Below the pieces are notes generated by a model. It was not told the DNA's origin. It did no database searches and saw only the letters and a list, made by a program, of their open reading frames with translations. From an uncultured Clostridia bacterium (GTDB lineage: Bacteria; Bacillota; Clostridia; Oscillospirales; Oscillospiraceae), in the NCBI GenBank assembly GCA_932222125.1, contig CAKNZJ010000265.1, positions 28,754-92,753 on the forward strand: a stretch of DNA of 64,000 nucleotides, in the 5' to 3' direction. Within the stretch, counting starts at the first letter, position 1; each line of letters opens with the position of its first letter. Shown one piece after another: positions 1 through 8,679 of the stretch. The translations under genes were made by a program, and so were the position numbers.

Positions 1-681
1 TCCGCGCTGGTTCTCAAGGTAGCTGTCCACCGCGTCCCGGGTGGTACCGGCCACATTGGAGACAATCACCCGCTCCTGCCCCAAGATACGGTTCACCAAA
101 GAGGATTTTCCCACATTGGGCTTGCCGATAATGGCCACCTTGGTGATGTCCTCCTCCTCATCATCCTCCCCCTCTTCTTCCTGGGGAAGGAAGGCAAAAC
201 AAGCATCCAAAAGATCGCCAGTTCCATGGCCATGGACAGCGGACACAGGATAGGGATCTCCCAAGCCCAAATTGTAAAACTCATAGATATCCGGATCGGT
301 ATGTCCAGTGGAATCCATCTTATTGACCGCCAGCACCACCGGCTTTTTCGCCCGCTGGAGCATCCCCGCCACCTCCTTGTCAGCGGCGGTCATCCCAGTT
401 CTGATATCGCACACAAAGATGATGACATCGGCTGAAGAGATGGCGATCTCCGCCTGTTCCCTCATAAAAGCCAGGATCCGGTTGTCAGTGCTTGGCTCAA
501 TGCCGCCGGTATCCACCAGCCGAAACGTACGGCCCCGCCACTCCGCCTGCGCATACAGCCGGTCTCGGGTGACCCCCGGCGTATCCTCTACGATGGACAG
601 CCGCTTTCCAGCCAGCTTGTTAAATAGCATGGACTTCCCCACATTGGGGCGGCCGACGATGGCCACTAGGGGCTTTGCCAT
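1..681 (-). CDS. der: Ribosome-associated GTPase Der (EngA), 3' part cut by window edge
   Basis: Der is a tandem GTPase needed for assembly of the 50S ribosomal subunit. The visible 227 residues hold the first G domain (P-loop GRPNVGKS at 10-17, DTGG at 57-60, NKMD at 120-123), an acidic linker around 169-179, and the start of the second G domain (GKPNVGKS at 186-193). The gene runs off the left edge, so the end of domain 2 and the KH-like domain are missing. The ATG at 681 follows AAAGGAGGG. The residue after the first GKS is Met where Thr is usual. Family assignment is secure. Confidence 0.96.
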   Translation of the reverse strand, partial: MAKPLVAIVGRPNVGKSMLFNKLAGKRLSIVEDTPGVTRDRLYAQAEWRGRTFRLVDTGGIEPSTDNRILAFMREQAEIAISSADVIIFVCDIRTGMTAADKEVAGMLQRAKKPVVLAVNKMDSTGHTDPDIYEFYNLGLGDPYPVSAVHGHGTGDLLDACFAFLPQEEEGEDDEEEDITKVAIIGKPNVGKSSLVNRILGQERVIVSNVAGTTRDAVDSYLENQRG

Positions 682-777
682 AGCCAGTCCCTCCTTTGGG
701 CCAAACCGGCCCATAATCATTTTAGTCAGTCACGTTGTTAGTATACCAGAAATTTCGCAAAAAAGATAGAGAATTCT

Positions 778-819
778 CACAAAGAAAAGCTGCCGCATCT
801 GCGGCAGCTTTTCTTTGTG
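778..819. terminator. Bidirectional terminator between der and rpmF
   Basis: A perfect inverted repeat with 19-bp arms and a 4-nt loop. The arms have a GC core flanked by AAAG/CTTT, so each strand ends in a short T-rich tail. It closes the rpmF operon and separates it from der. Confidence 0.8.
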
Positions 820-822
820 GCG

Positions 823-1008
823 TCACTGGTTGGTCTGAGCGGCCAGCTCACGGCCATTGTAGGTCATACAGCTCTTGCAAATGCGGTGAGGCAGGCACAC
901 AGCCCCACATTTAGGGCAGGTGTTGACGGTAGGCGCAGTCAGCTTCCACACCGAACTGCGGCGCTTATTTCTGCGCTGCTTGGATACTTTACTCTTTGGG
1001 ACGGCCAT
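823..1008 (-). CDS. rpmF: 50S ribosomal protein L32
   Basis: A 61-residue L32 with the typical MAVPKSKVSK start, a basic N-terminal extension and a zinc-binding pair of CxxC motifs (CPKC and CKSC). The start at 1008 follows GGAGGTG. It lies directly downstream of the DUF177 gene on the same strand, the usual bacterial yceD-rpmF pairing, and ends in the 778-819 hairpin. Four cysteines mark the zinc-dependent form rather than the cysteine-free paralogue. Confidence 0.97.
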   Translation of the reverse strand: MAVPKSKVSKQRRNKRRSSVWKLTAPTVNTCPKCGAVCLPHRICKSCMTYNGRELAAQTNQ

Positions 1009-1053
1009 TTTGACACCTCCTTATCGATCTATGTCCTGGGACATACAGCATAC

Positions 1054-1566
1054 TCATTCCTGTTCCCCCTGCTGCTCCAGCAGCTGGGCCAACTTGGACA
1101 GCCGGGGATCCACCTCTCGTTTGCAGCGGCATGGTTTGATGTTTAAATCCATCCCACAGCCGGGACACAGCCCCTTGCAATCCTGAGAGCAGAGGTTTTT
1201 CGTGTCCATTTCAAGGAGGAATATCTCCTGCATTAGAGGGTCTAGCTCCAACTCACCCTCTTTGTCCAGCAATACGATGTCGTCGTTTTCTCCATTTGCC
1301 AACTCAAAATCCAGCAGGGTTTCGTACCCCACCGTTTTCTTCCTCTCAAATGGCTTGGCACACCGGTCGCAGACCAAAGACAGAATGGTACTCATCCTTG
1401 CGTTGAGTACCATAGCCCCAGCCATATTCCTCACCTCGCCCTCCACCTGGACGGGCTGGATGAATGGCCGCATCCCATTCCACTCCTCTCCGGTCAGATC
1501 CAACCGAAGGGAAAAGGGCAGTATGGCTCCTGGTTCCTGGGCAAACTGCTTTAAACTCAGCTTCAT
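1054..1566 (-). CDS. DUF177 (YceD) family protein
   Basis: A 170-residue DUF177/YceD protein, a family found just upstream of rpmF in most bacteria and linked to large ribosomal RNA processing or accumulation. A central CDRC motif and a cysteine-rich C-terminus (CSQDC, CPGC, CRC) suggest zinc binding. ATG at 1566 follows GAGGTG. It is the first gene of the operon read from the promoter at 1596-1624. The position gives most of the confidence; the biochemical role is not fully settled. Confidence 0.92.
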   Translation of the reverse strand: MKLSLKQFAQEPGAILPFSLRLDLTGEEWNGMRPFIQPVQVEGEVRNMAGAMVLNARMSTILSLVCDRCAKPFERKKTVGYETLLDFELANGENDDIVLLDKEGELELDPLMQEIFLLEMDTKNLCSQDCKGLCPGCGMDLNIKPCRCKREVDPRLSKLAQLLEQQGEQE

Positions 1567-1595
1567 GATACACCTCGCATAATGACACGGATGAT

Positions 1596-1624
1596 ATTAT
1601 ACTAAATACTCCTTCACTTGTCAA
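1596..1624 (-). promoter_or_regulatory. Consensus sigma-A promoter of the yceD-rpmF operon
   Basis: On the minus strand TTGACA (1619-1624) and TATAAT (1596-1601) are separated by exactly 17 bp, a perfect consensus. The short leader leads to the ATG at 1566. The rest of the 1567-1945 gap holds this promoter, the divergent one at 1820-1848, and nothing else recognised. Confidence 0.88.
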
Positions 1625-1819
1625 ATCCTTTCTGCCCTATTTCAGACATTTTTCCGGATAATGCCTCCAAAATGCTGCCTCTATCCTGCACGCCCCCCAG
1701 TCCCAGAACACACTGCCCGGTGGAATGGTCCAGCTTCCTTCTATGTAACTCATTACAGCAAAACTATGTCATTTTCATCTCACTTTTTCATAAAAAAATA
1801 TGTGATTTTAAAAAAGTTT

Positions 1820-1848
1820 TTGACATCTCTCCCAAGATATGGTATCAT
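1820..1848 (+). promoter_or_regulatory. Promoter of the unknown gene at 1946
   Basis: TTGACA (1820-1825), 17-bp spacer, TATCAT (1843-1848), with a TATAAT overlapping just downstream. The leader of about 90 nt is GC-rich with a ggccggcc segment and leads to the ribosome site before 1946. Confidence 0.7.
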
Positions 1849-1945
1849 ATAATACGATAACCCTTGTCAATGAGAAAGGGCAATCCGGCCGGCCTCCACG
1901 CAACGGTGAGATCTCCGGCCGAGAACAGTTTGGAGGGAACGGAGC

Positions 1946-2896
1946 ATGGGATTATTTCTGAACACCGCTATCGCACAAAACTGTACAGAATCCGACGTCA
2001 ATTCAGCCCTGCAGCACCTTGCGCAAAAGGATCCATCCCTCGCCCCAGCGGCGTGCCAATACAAACAGTGTGGCCAAGGGGTACAGATTCTTCTTCCTGA
2101 GAGACGCACAGATTACGACAAACTGGCCAAAGCCCTGTCGGAGGAGATGAGCAGTCCCGTCCTGCTGCTGTATATCCACGATGAACACTATTGGGGCTAC
2201 TTCTTCTATGACAGCGGAAGGGAGCTGGATTGCTTCCATCCCATCCCCGGCGGCTTAGAGAAAACCCCACCCGAGAAAAGGCAGCGCCTTGCAGGAAACA
2301 GCGGCGTCATCGCCCAACACTTTCACATTGATCAAGGGACTATTCGTCACTACCTGGTGGAATGGCCACAAGAGCTGTTGGACGACGCCCAGCCATCCAC
2401 CGCCTATCCAGACGATCAGTTCTGTGTGGGCAATCCTTGGCAGATGACCGATTTTATGAAAAAGCTGGGCTTCCCCTATCTATGGGGCGAAAATGCCCCT
2501 TCCCAGGCTGTCTCAAACCCGCAGACCGTTGCGGAGCCCCCTCTCGAGCAAATCGTCCCCCCGCTGGAGACGGCCTCAGATGAACCACCGTCAGAGACCG
2601 TCCCCATATCCCCTGCCCCGCCGGAGACAGCGCCCTTACCCCAGAGCATCTCCCCTGCCAATGCCGGCCACTGCCGCAGGTTGCCCGCGCTGATGACCGC
2701 CATTGTGGCCGCCATTGCGGCGGGAGCGGGCTGTGCATGCTGGTCTTTTGTTGCTTATACCTCCAAACAATATGAGGTGCTACCCATTTCCATCGGAATT
2801 GTACTGGCCTCCATCGTTCTCAATGTCATCCTGTGGAAAAGGTACATTGGGCTCAAAAAACAAATCAAATCCAATTTGGTAGAAATGCTAAAATAG
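1946..2896 (+). CDS. Unknown protein with a C-terminal membrane anchor
   Basis: A 316-residue protein I do not recognise. Residues 1-180 look like a soluble alpha/beta domain with aromatic patches such as YWGYFFYD. Residues about 185-245 form a Pro/Glu/Ser/Thr-rich linker. Two hydrophobic segments follow (about 250-273 and 280-299), then a short basic tail ending in KKQIKSN. This suggests an N-terminal domain tethered to the membrane by a flexible stalk. ATG at 1946 has a GGAGGG-type site. It has its own promoter and a strong hairpin after it, so it is probably monocistronic. No function is assigned. Confidence 0.75.
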   Translation: MGLFLNTAIAQNCTESDVNSALQHLAQKDPSLAPAACQYKQCGQGVQILLPERRTDYDKLAKALSEEMSSPVLLLYIHDEHYWGYFFYDSGRELDCFHPIPGGLEKTPPEKRQRLAGNSGVIAQHFHIDQGTIRHYLVEWPQELLDDAQPSTAYPDDQFCVGNPWQMTDFMKKLGFPYLWGENAPSQAVSNPQTVAEPPLEQIVPPLETASDEPPSETVPISPAPPETAPLPQSISPANAGHCRRLPALMTAIVAAIAAGAGCACWSFVAYTSKQYEVLPISIGIVLASIVLNVILWKRYIGLKKQIKSNLVEMLK

Positions 2897-2902
2897 TTGT
2901 TG

Positions 2903-2940
2903 ATCGATGGGGGTGTGGGAATCGCCACACCCCCATCGAT
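2903..2940. terminator. Strong hairpin between the unknown gene and the S66 peptidase
   Basis: Perfect 16-bp arms around a 6-nt loop (2919-2924), very GC-rich, starting 7 bp after the stop at 2896. There is no T-run, so it may attenuate, protect the 3' end or only partly terminate before the peptidase gene. Confidence 0.6.
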
Positions 2941-2967
2941 TCTATCAAAACGAAAGGAGGCTACTCA

Positions 2968-4011
2968 ATGATCAAGCCTGAACGGTTGCGCCCGGGAGAC
3001 AAGGTGGCCATCGTCAGTCTGTCTAGCGGTATATTGGGCGAGGAATGGGCCATCCACAAACTGGATATTGCCCGGGAACGCCTGGAGGGACACTTTGAAC
3101 TTCAAATGACGGTAATGCCCAATGCCCTGAAGGGCATCCAATACCTGGACGATCACCCGGAAGCCCGGGCGGCGGACCTGATGGACGCCTTTTGTGACCC
3201 CTCCATCAAGGCTGTATTCAACGCTATCGGCGGAGACGACACCATTCGCCTGCTTCCCTTTATCGACTTTGACGTCATTCGCAGCCATCCCAAAATCTTT
3301 ACCGGTTTTTCCGACACTACTTCCAACCACTTGATGATGTATCATGCCGGACTGGTCTCCTATTACGGGGCCAGCGTAATGAACAATTTTGCGGAATATG
3401 TGCGCATCAACGACTACACGCTGCACATGATTCAGAATACACTGTTTCACCCCCAACCTACTCTTGACATTCCCTCCGCCCCCTATTGGTATGATGATGA
3501 GGATGAAAAGATTTGGTGGAAACCGGAAAATCAACATGTACAAAAGAAGTTCCATCCAGAGGAGATTGGATATGAAATTCTCCAGGGTTCCGGCGCAGTG
3601 GAGGGAGAACTGTTGGGCGGATGTGTGGACGTGTTCCTCCAGCTTACCGGCACACCTATCTGGCCATCCCTAGAGCAATGGTCCGGCAAGCTGCTCTTTT
3701 TAGAGACCAGCGAGGAGGACATGCCCTGTGACTACCTGAAATGGATTCTTCAAAATTTACAGGCCCAGGGCATCTTTGACGTCATCCGCGGGGTCATTGT
3801 GGGCAAGCCCGCTCGCAGAAGCAAGTATGAGCCGTATAAAGAAGTCTATCGTCGGGTGATTGGCAAGGAGGCCGGACATCCGGAATTGCCCATCCTGTAT
3901 AATGTAAATTTTGGCCACGCTGAGCCGATTGGGATCCTCCCATATGGGCTTCGGTACAGGCTGGATGCAGATCGTAAAACCCTTACCCTGCTGGAGCCGG
4001 CCACTCAATAA
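2968..4011 (+). CDS. S66 family LD-carboxypeptidase / MccF-like peptidase
   Basis: A 347-residue serine peptidase of family S66, which includes LD-carboxypeptidases that trim murein tetrapeptides and MccF-type immunity peptidases that cleave peptide-nucleotide toxins. The catalytic triad is visible: Ser115 in GFSDTT, Glu246 in FLETSEED, His317 in FGHAEP. An in-frame upstream extension exists, but the start at 2968 is preceded by AAAGGAGG and matches the family's MIKPERLRPGD-type opening. Without a signal peptide, a cytoplasmic recycling or detoxifying role is likely. Substrate remains open. Confidence 0.9.
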   Translation: MIKPERLRPGDKVAIVSLSSGILGEEWAIHKLDIARERLEGHFELQMTVMPNALKGIQYLDDHPEARAADLMDAFCDPSIKAVFNAIGGDDTIRLLPFIDFDVIRSHPKIFTGFSDTTSNHLMMYHAGLVSYYGASVMNNFAEYVRINDYTLHMIQNTLFHPQPTLDIPSAPYWYDDEDEKIWWKPENQHVQKKFHPEEIGYEILQGSGAVEGELLGGCVDVFLQLTGTPIWPSLEQWSGKLLFLETSEEDMPCDYLKWILQNLQAQGIFDVIRGVIVGKPARRSKYEPYKEVYRRVIGKEAGHPELPILYNVNFGHAEPIGILPYGLRYRLDADRKTLTLLEPATQ

Positions 4012-4114
4012 ACCATTTGCATCCCCTTCTTCTGACCAGCGTCAGATCGGTCAATATCCACCTCTATCTTGGGCGTCACCAATGTCCACGTTTATTTGTA
4101 AAGGAGTTTTCCTC

Positions 4115-4669
4115 ATGTCTTCTGCGAAAAAAGCCTGTATCTGTGCCATCTGTGTGGCCCTGTGCTATGGACTGCCTATGGCCTTCCACAGTTTGTCCCT
4201 TGGCTCAGCCCTCTCCCCCATGCACCTACCCATCCTGCTGTGCGGCTTAGTGTGCGGCTGGCACTATGGCGCCATCTGTGGGATTGCTGGACCCGTCCTC
4301 TCCAGCTTGCTCTCCTCCATGCCCCCCGCCATAAAGCTCATCTATATGGTGCCCGAGTTGTGTGTCTACGGCCTGACCTGCGGCCTGCTCATGAAGCTGA
4401 TCCGCACCGGCCGAAGCTGGGCAGATCTATACCTGTCCCTTATTCCCGCCCTTCTGCTGGGCCGCATCGCCGGAGGAATTGCCCGGGCCCTGTTCTATCT
4501 CTTCACCGCCCAGGGATACTCCATGGCCATCTGGGCCAGCGGCTATCTGGTTGGCGGCATACCCGCCATCATCCTTCATTTGATTGTCCTGCCCCCTCTG
4601 ATATTGGCCCTGACACAGAGCCGGATCATTCCCGCTCGCTATCCCAAGGTGAAGAGAACTGCCCCTTGA
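4115..4669 (+). CDS. ECF transporter S component, substrate unknown
   Basis: A 184-residue integral membrane protein with about five to six hydrophobic helices. The MHLPILLCG, MPP and PELCVYG segments fit the substrate-binding S component of energy-coupling-factor vitamin transporters. AAGGAG precedes ATG 4115; a longer in-frame reading exists but overlaps the upstream peptidase. No A or T component lies nearby, so it would use a shared ECF module. No riboswitch is visible in the 100 bp upstream, so the vitamin cannot be inferred. Confidence 0.78.
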   Translation: MSSAKKACICAICVALCYGLPMAFHSLSLGSALSPMHLPILLCGLVCGWHYGAICGIAGPVLSSLLSSMPPAIKLIYMVPELCVYGLTCGLLMKLIRTGRSWADLYLSLIPALLLGRIAGGIARALFYLFTAQGYSMAIWASGYLVGGIPAIILHLIVLPPLILALTQSRIIPARYPKVKRTAP

Positions 4670-4879
4670 GTACATCTCCCCCACAGCCCATAACCACACA
4701 TAGATGCTAGTCCTTTCATCGTTGTGACGGATGAAGCATACGATATATGGCGGTGCTCCTGACTGTGGAGCCACGCCTCGATGTAGGCAGGCTCCCTGTC
4801 TTTCGGGCCTGATCCGGCTTGGCCTGGTGCCCTGTCTGACCAACCGGGTACAAACTTCATCCATAGGAGGCTTTCTGGG
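4670..4879. other. Structured gap without a convincing gene
   Basis: This 210-bp gap contains several short inverted repeats (TTCATC/GATGAA near 4715-4735, and a stem near 4750-4780) but no credible ORF on either strand. It may hold a leader of the hydrolase gene, whose AGGAGG site is at its end, or terminator remnants of the transporter gene. Confidence 0.4.
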
Positions 4880-5908
4880 ATGACCCAGCAATCCTTTTTA
4901 ACCACAGAACGGCTGACCACCGCGTATTTCCGGGCAGGAAAGCCAGATGCCCCCAAACTCCTTCTGCTCCATGGGAACCTGTCCTCCTCCGTCTTTTTTC
5001 TGCCTCTATTTCCCCTTTTGGCCCAATGGTTTGATGTAGTCGCCCCTGACCTGCGCTGCTTCGGGGATACAGAAGATCTGCCCATAGATGCTACACGGGG
5101 CTATCGGGACTGGAGTGATGACCTGGCCTCTTTCACAGACGCCTTGGGCTGGGATCAATTCGCGCTGGCCGGCTGGTCTATGGGCGGCGGTGTGGCCATG
5201 CAGTATGCCATCGATCACGGCCAGCGCCTGACTGGGCTAATTCTACTAGCCCCCGGCTCCCCCTATGGCTTTGGAGGCACCAAGGGGGCAGAGGGAACAC
5301 CCCTGTTCCCCCCCGGCTTAGCCTCCGGCGGCGGATGTGCCAATCCACAGCTGGTCTGGGCGCTGTCCCACCACAGCCGTCTGCTGCTGCGCAGCGCGCT
5401 GAACCATCTGTACTTCCAGCCCCCTTTTCGCATGAAATCTCAGTGGGAGGACCGATTGATTGACAGCATCGCCCGCACCCGCATCGGCCCTGATCAATAT
5501 CCGGGTAATTACCGTCTTGTCCCCCAATGGCCCTTTGTGGCAGCGGGGGACCGGGGAATCCTAAACGCTATTTCCCCTCTTTACGGCGATGTGAGCGCCC
5601 TTGCCCACATTCATCACAAACCGCCCATCCTCTGGATACGTGGCAGCAACGATCTGGTGGTCAGCGATCACTCCCTGTTGGAATTTGGCGAACTCGGCGA
5701 GCACGGGATGATTCCTCGCTTGCCCGGGGAATTAGCAGTTCAGCCGCAGCCCATGGTGACCCAGACCCGCCACGTGCTGGACATGTATCAAAAAAATGCA
5801 GGCAGCTATCAGGAGCTGGTACTACCCGGCGGCCACGCCTTCTTTCTGGAATCTCCACAGCTATTCCTTCCCGCCCTATGCACCTTTTTGCTTGGGGAGG
5901 ACAGATAG
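4880..5908 (+). CDS. Alpha/beta hydrolase
   Basis: A 342-residue alpha/beta-hydrolase fold protein. An HGN oxyanion-type motif is at 31-33, the nucleophile elbow GWSMGG has Ser100, a late acid is likely in IRGSNDLVVSD, and the catalytic His is in GGHAFF. ATG at 4880 follows AGGAGG. It converges on the PHA synthase operon with a bidirectional terminator between them. That neighbourhood makes a role in ester or polymer metabolism, for instance depolymerisation, possible but unproven. Confidence 0.88.
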   Translation: MTQQSFLTTERLTTAYFRAGKPDAPKLLLLHGNLSSSVFFLPLFPLLAQWFDVVAPDLRCFGDTEDLPIDATRGYRDWSDDLASFTDALGWDQFALAGWSMGGGVAMQYAIDHGQRLTGLILLAPGSPYGFGGTKGAEGTPLFPPGLASGGGCANPQLVWALSHHSRLLLRSALNHLYFQPPFRMKSQWEDRLIDSIARTRIGPDQYPGNYRLVPQWPFVAAGDRGILNAISPLYGDVSALAHIHHKPPILWIRGSNDLVVSDHSLLEFGELGEHGMIPRLPGELAVQPQPMVTQTRHVLDMYQKNAGSYQELVLPGGHAFFLESPQLFLPALCTFLLGEDR

Positions 5909-5918
5909 TACCGGCAAA

Positions 5919-5952
5919 AAAAGCGCAGAGAGCAACTACTCTCTGCGCTTTT
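5919..5952. terminator. Bidirectional terminator between hydrolase and phaC
   Basis: 14-bp perfect arms around a 6-nt loop, with A-rich and T-rich flanks on either side, in the gap between two convergent genes. Confidence 0.85.
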
Positions 5953-5973
5953 CCCATGGCGCTAAACAACAGG

Positions 5974-7125
5974 TTACGACCTGGCGTTAACCCATTGAAT
6001 AATTTTTGGGGCAATACTCTTCTGGGATTGGGAGGATACATACATCCCTATATGCCCTGTCTTGAAAGAGAGAAATTGGGTATCGGAGCTGCTCACTGCC
6101 TCTAGTAAAGGCCGGCTGGCTGAGAGGGGCACCAAGTGATCATACTCGGCGCAGACACACAGCAGAGGCATATCAATTTTCTTTAGATCTACCCGCCTGC
6201 CACCCAGTTCCAACTCGTTCTTGATTAGCTTATTTCCCTGGTATAAATCCTTGATAAACTGGCGCAGCGTCTCCCCCGCCTGATCCGGGCTATCAAATAC
6301 CCACTTTTCCATCCGCATAAAATTGGTCAAGTATTCCGGGTCAGTCATCTTATCCATCATCCCAATATACTTATCCATGGTCAGGCTCAATGGTTTTAAA
6401 ATCAAGTAGGACAGGTTCATCACATCACCGGGCACTACCCCATAGGCATCTACCAACGAATCAATGTTCATAAACTTGCTCCAGCGGAAGAGCAGAGCTT
6501 CATCGGTGGAAAAGTCAATTGGCACCACCATGGTAATAAGATTTTTGATTTTCTCCGGATGGAGCGCCGTATAGATGGTGGAAAAGGTTCCGCCCTGGCA
6601 CACGCCCAATAAATTGATCTTCTCCTGACCGCTGGCCTTTCGGATATACTCCACACAGTCGTCCATATACCAGTTGATATAGTCGTCCATGGTCATATAC
6701 ATATCCTCACCGGTAGGATATCCCCAATCGATGACATAGATATCCATACCCCCCTCCAGAAAGCTCTTGATGACACTTCTGTCCGGCTGAATATCCATCA
6801 TGTACTGGCGGTTGACCAACGCATAGGCGATCAGGGTGGGTACTTTAGAGCGGCTGCTTTCCTTCGCCACCGGCTTATAGTGGTAAAGACACATTTTTCC
6901 GATCTTCAGCACCTGCTCTTTCTCCATAGCGTCGGAGACGGCGTCCTCCGGTTTCATATTCATCAGGATATTCATACCCGTGATGATGTTATCCTGCATG
7001 GCAATTACCTCATCCACCGTCTTCTGAAAGTCGAACTGGCCAGCCATCTCCAACATACCCTCTATGGCGTTCTTCTGAAAGGAGGACAATTTCTCCAGAT
7101 TCTTCTCATACACATTCCGGCTCAT
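5974..7125 (-). CDS. phaC: Class III poly(R)-hydroxyalkanoate synthase, catalytic subunit PhaC
   Basis: PhaC joins (R)-3-hydroxyacyl-CoA units into polyhydroxyalkanoate. At 383 residues it has the short size of class III enzymes, which need PhaE. The lipase-like box reads GVCQGG with Cys176 as nucleophile; Asp329 (EYDHLVP) and His358 (TGHIG) complete the triad. It is the last gene of phaJ-phaE-phaC, 17 bp after phaE, with a GGAGTGAG ribosome site. Short-chain substrates such as 3-hydroxybutyryl-CoA are typical for this class. Confidence 0.93.
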   Translation of the reverse strand: MSRNVYEKNLEKLSSFQKNAIEGMLEMAGQFDFQKTVDEVIAMQDNIITGMNILMNMKPEDAVSDAMEKEQVLKIGKMCLYHYKPVAKESSRSKVPTLIAYALVNRQYMMDIQPDRSVIKSFLEGGMDIYVIDWGYPTGEDMYMTMDDYINWYMDDCVEYIRKASGQEKINLLGVCQGGTFSTIYTALHPEKIKNLITMVVPIDFSTDEALLFRWSKFMNIDSLVDAYGVVPGDVMNLSYLILKPLSLTMDKYIGMMDKMTDPEYLTNFMRMEKWVFDSPDQAGETLRQFIKDLYQGNKLIKNELELGGRRVDLKKIDMPLLCVCAEYDHLVPLSASRPLLEAVSSSDTQFLSFKTGHIGMYVSSQSQKSIAPKIIQWVNARS

Positions 7126-7142
7126 TCCATCTCACTCCTTTC

Positions 7143-8183
7143 TCACTTCTGCTCCAGAGCAGCTTTCAGCGCTTCCATCTCCCGATTGATATCCCGGATA
7201 GCTTTACGCTGCTCATAAACTGTTAAATATAAGCTGTCCATGTCCTTTTTAGTAGGAATAGGTAGCGGTGCCAACAGCCGCTCACATATCTTATTGGCCG
7301 CAATCATGTACTTTGCATATTTGTCGGCAAATTCTCCAAAGGCCTTTGAAAACTCATCCGTATTGAACAGCTTTAGCAAAATATCCTCATTTACCTGATA
7401 CCATAGGTTATAGAACTCCCGGAAGGTTGTAATCATCTTACCCTCCTGGAGATTAGCCCGGTAGCGCTCCAGTAAGGCCTGCATCCCACTGCTTCCCGCC
7501 TGGCTAACCAGTGCAACCAGCTCGCCGCAGGCAAACAGCATCTTGTAGTAGGCGTTGATGGCTTGCATGTAGTCCTCATTGGACTCCCGGTTCAAACCCA
7601 TGCCCATCATGTTAAACACCTTGTTAAAGGTGTGATCGTATTTGGACTGCAGCTCTTTGAAGAAGTCTACATAGGCGTTCTGATCGCCGGCGGCCACCCG
7701 CTCCATCAGGGCAGGATCCAACTCCATCCAAGGAGAAAACACCTCCTTGTACAGATTTACGCAAGCCTGGGTCAGTTCATAGGGCTTAGCGAAAAACTGA
7801 GAGGCGTTTGTGGGCAGAACACTTTGGAAGAAGTCCTGCATGACGTCGTTATACTTCTCTTGATAATCCTGCGCAAAGGTGATCGGATCCCCCAATCCTT
7901 TCCAAAGATCAAACACCTTAGTGTACAATTCCATACCGGGAATAGGAACGGCCCACCCCTTCGCAAAGGCATCAGAACCGGCAGTACCCTGAGAAAGATT
8001 CTTCCAGTAACTACCCACTCCGGGAGCCATCTGGGCAACCTTATCCCAATATTCAGCTACTCCGGGCATCATCGCCTTGTACAACTTCTGATACGTCTCC
8101 ATACCAGGGAACTTTCCCGCCTCCAGCCCTCCGTTCCACAACTTAAATAGCCGCTGCTGTTGTTCCCAAAAGGGATTGTTCAT
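7143..8183 (-). CDS. phaE: PHA synthase subunit PhaE
   Basis: A 346-residue helical protein of the PhaE family, the non-catalytic partner that activates class III PhaC. It is rich in aromatic residues and methionine, with WN/WK motifs near the N-terminus and a C-terminal charged helix likely to form a coiled coil. The start at 8183 follows AGGAGG. Its place directly before phaC and after a MaoC-type hydratase is the main support, together with length and composition. Confidence 0.9.
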   Translation of the reverse strand: MNNPFWEQQQRLFKLWNGGLEAGKFPGMETYQKLYKAMMPGVAEYWDKVAQMAPGVGSYWKNLSQGTAGSDAFAKGWAVPIPGMELYTKVFDLWKGLGDPITFAQDYQEKYNDVMQDFFQSVLPTNASQFFAKPYELTQACVNLYKEVFSPWMELDPALMERVAAGDQNAYVDFFKELQSKYDHTFNKVFNMMGMGLNRESNEDYMQAINAYYKMLFACGELVALVSQAGSSGMQALLERYRANLQEGKMITTFREFYNLWYQVNEDILLKLFNTDEFSKAFGEFADKYAKYMIAANKICERLLAPLPIPTKKDMDSLYLTVYEQRKAIRDINREMEALKAALEQK

Positions 8184-8262
8184 ATCATTACCTCCTGATC
8201 AATCAGACAAAATGCTGCGACGCCCCCTCCCGCTCGTCCTCATCGGCAGGGATGAGATATGC

Positions 8263-8679
8263 CTACGCCTTTTTTGGTGGCATCACGGTAGCTGTCCCAG
8301 TAATGACCGTTTCTCCCCGCTGGTTGACGACAACTGTCTCCAACTTCAGGCGGTTCTTCCCCTCATCCCGCTGGGTCACTGTGACTGTGGCAGTTACCGT
8401 GTCATTGATGAACACCGGCTTGACGAAGCGCAGCTCCTGGCTCACATAAATAGTGCCCGGCCCAGGCAGTTGGTTCCCCAGGACATTGGAGATAAAACCG
8501 GCGGACAGCATCCCATGGGCAATGCGTTGTCCAAACATCCCCTCCCTGGCTCGTTCCGCATTCATGTGTGCAGGGTTAAAATCGCCGCTAATCCCAGCAT
8601 ATAAACAGATGTCTCCTTCTGTGACAGTTTTGGAAAATGAGGCAGTATCTCCAATCTGGATGGTGTCAATGGTGCGCAT
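8263..8679 (-). CDS. phaJ: (R)-specific enoyl-CoA hydratase PhaJ, MaoC family
   Basis: A 138-residue single hotdog-fold MaoC protein. The hydratase motif has Asp33 and His38 in YAGISGDFNPAH. PhaJ hydrates trans-2-enoyl-CoA, such as crotonyl-CoA from the butyrate pathway, to (R)-3-hydroxyacyl-CoA, the direct substrate of PhaC. AAGGAGGAG precedes the ATG at 8679. It opens the pha operon; a TATAAT-like -10 lies upstream near 8727-8732 but no clear -35 is seen. Confidence 0.9.
   Translation of the reverse strand: MRTIDTIQIGDTASFSKTVTEGDICLYAGISGDFNPAHMNAERAREGMFGQRIAHGMLSAGFISNVLGNQLPGPGTIYVSQELRFVKPVFINDTVTATVTVTQRDEGKNRLKLETVVVNQRGETVITGTATVMPPKKA

Noticed and set aside
4670..4879. Riboswitch between transporter and hydrolase genes
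   Set aside because: Short stems exist but no known aptamer signature could be identified.
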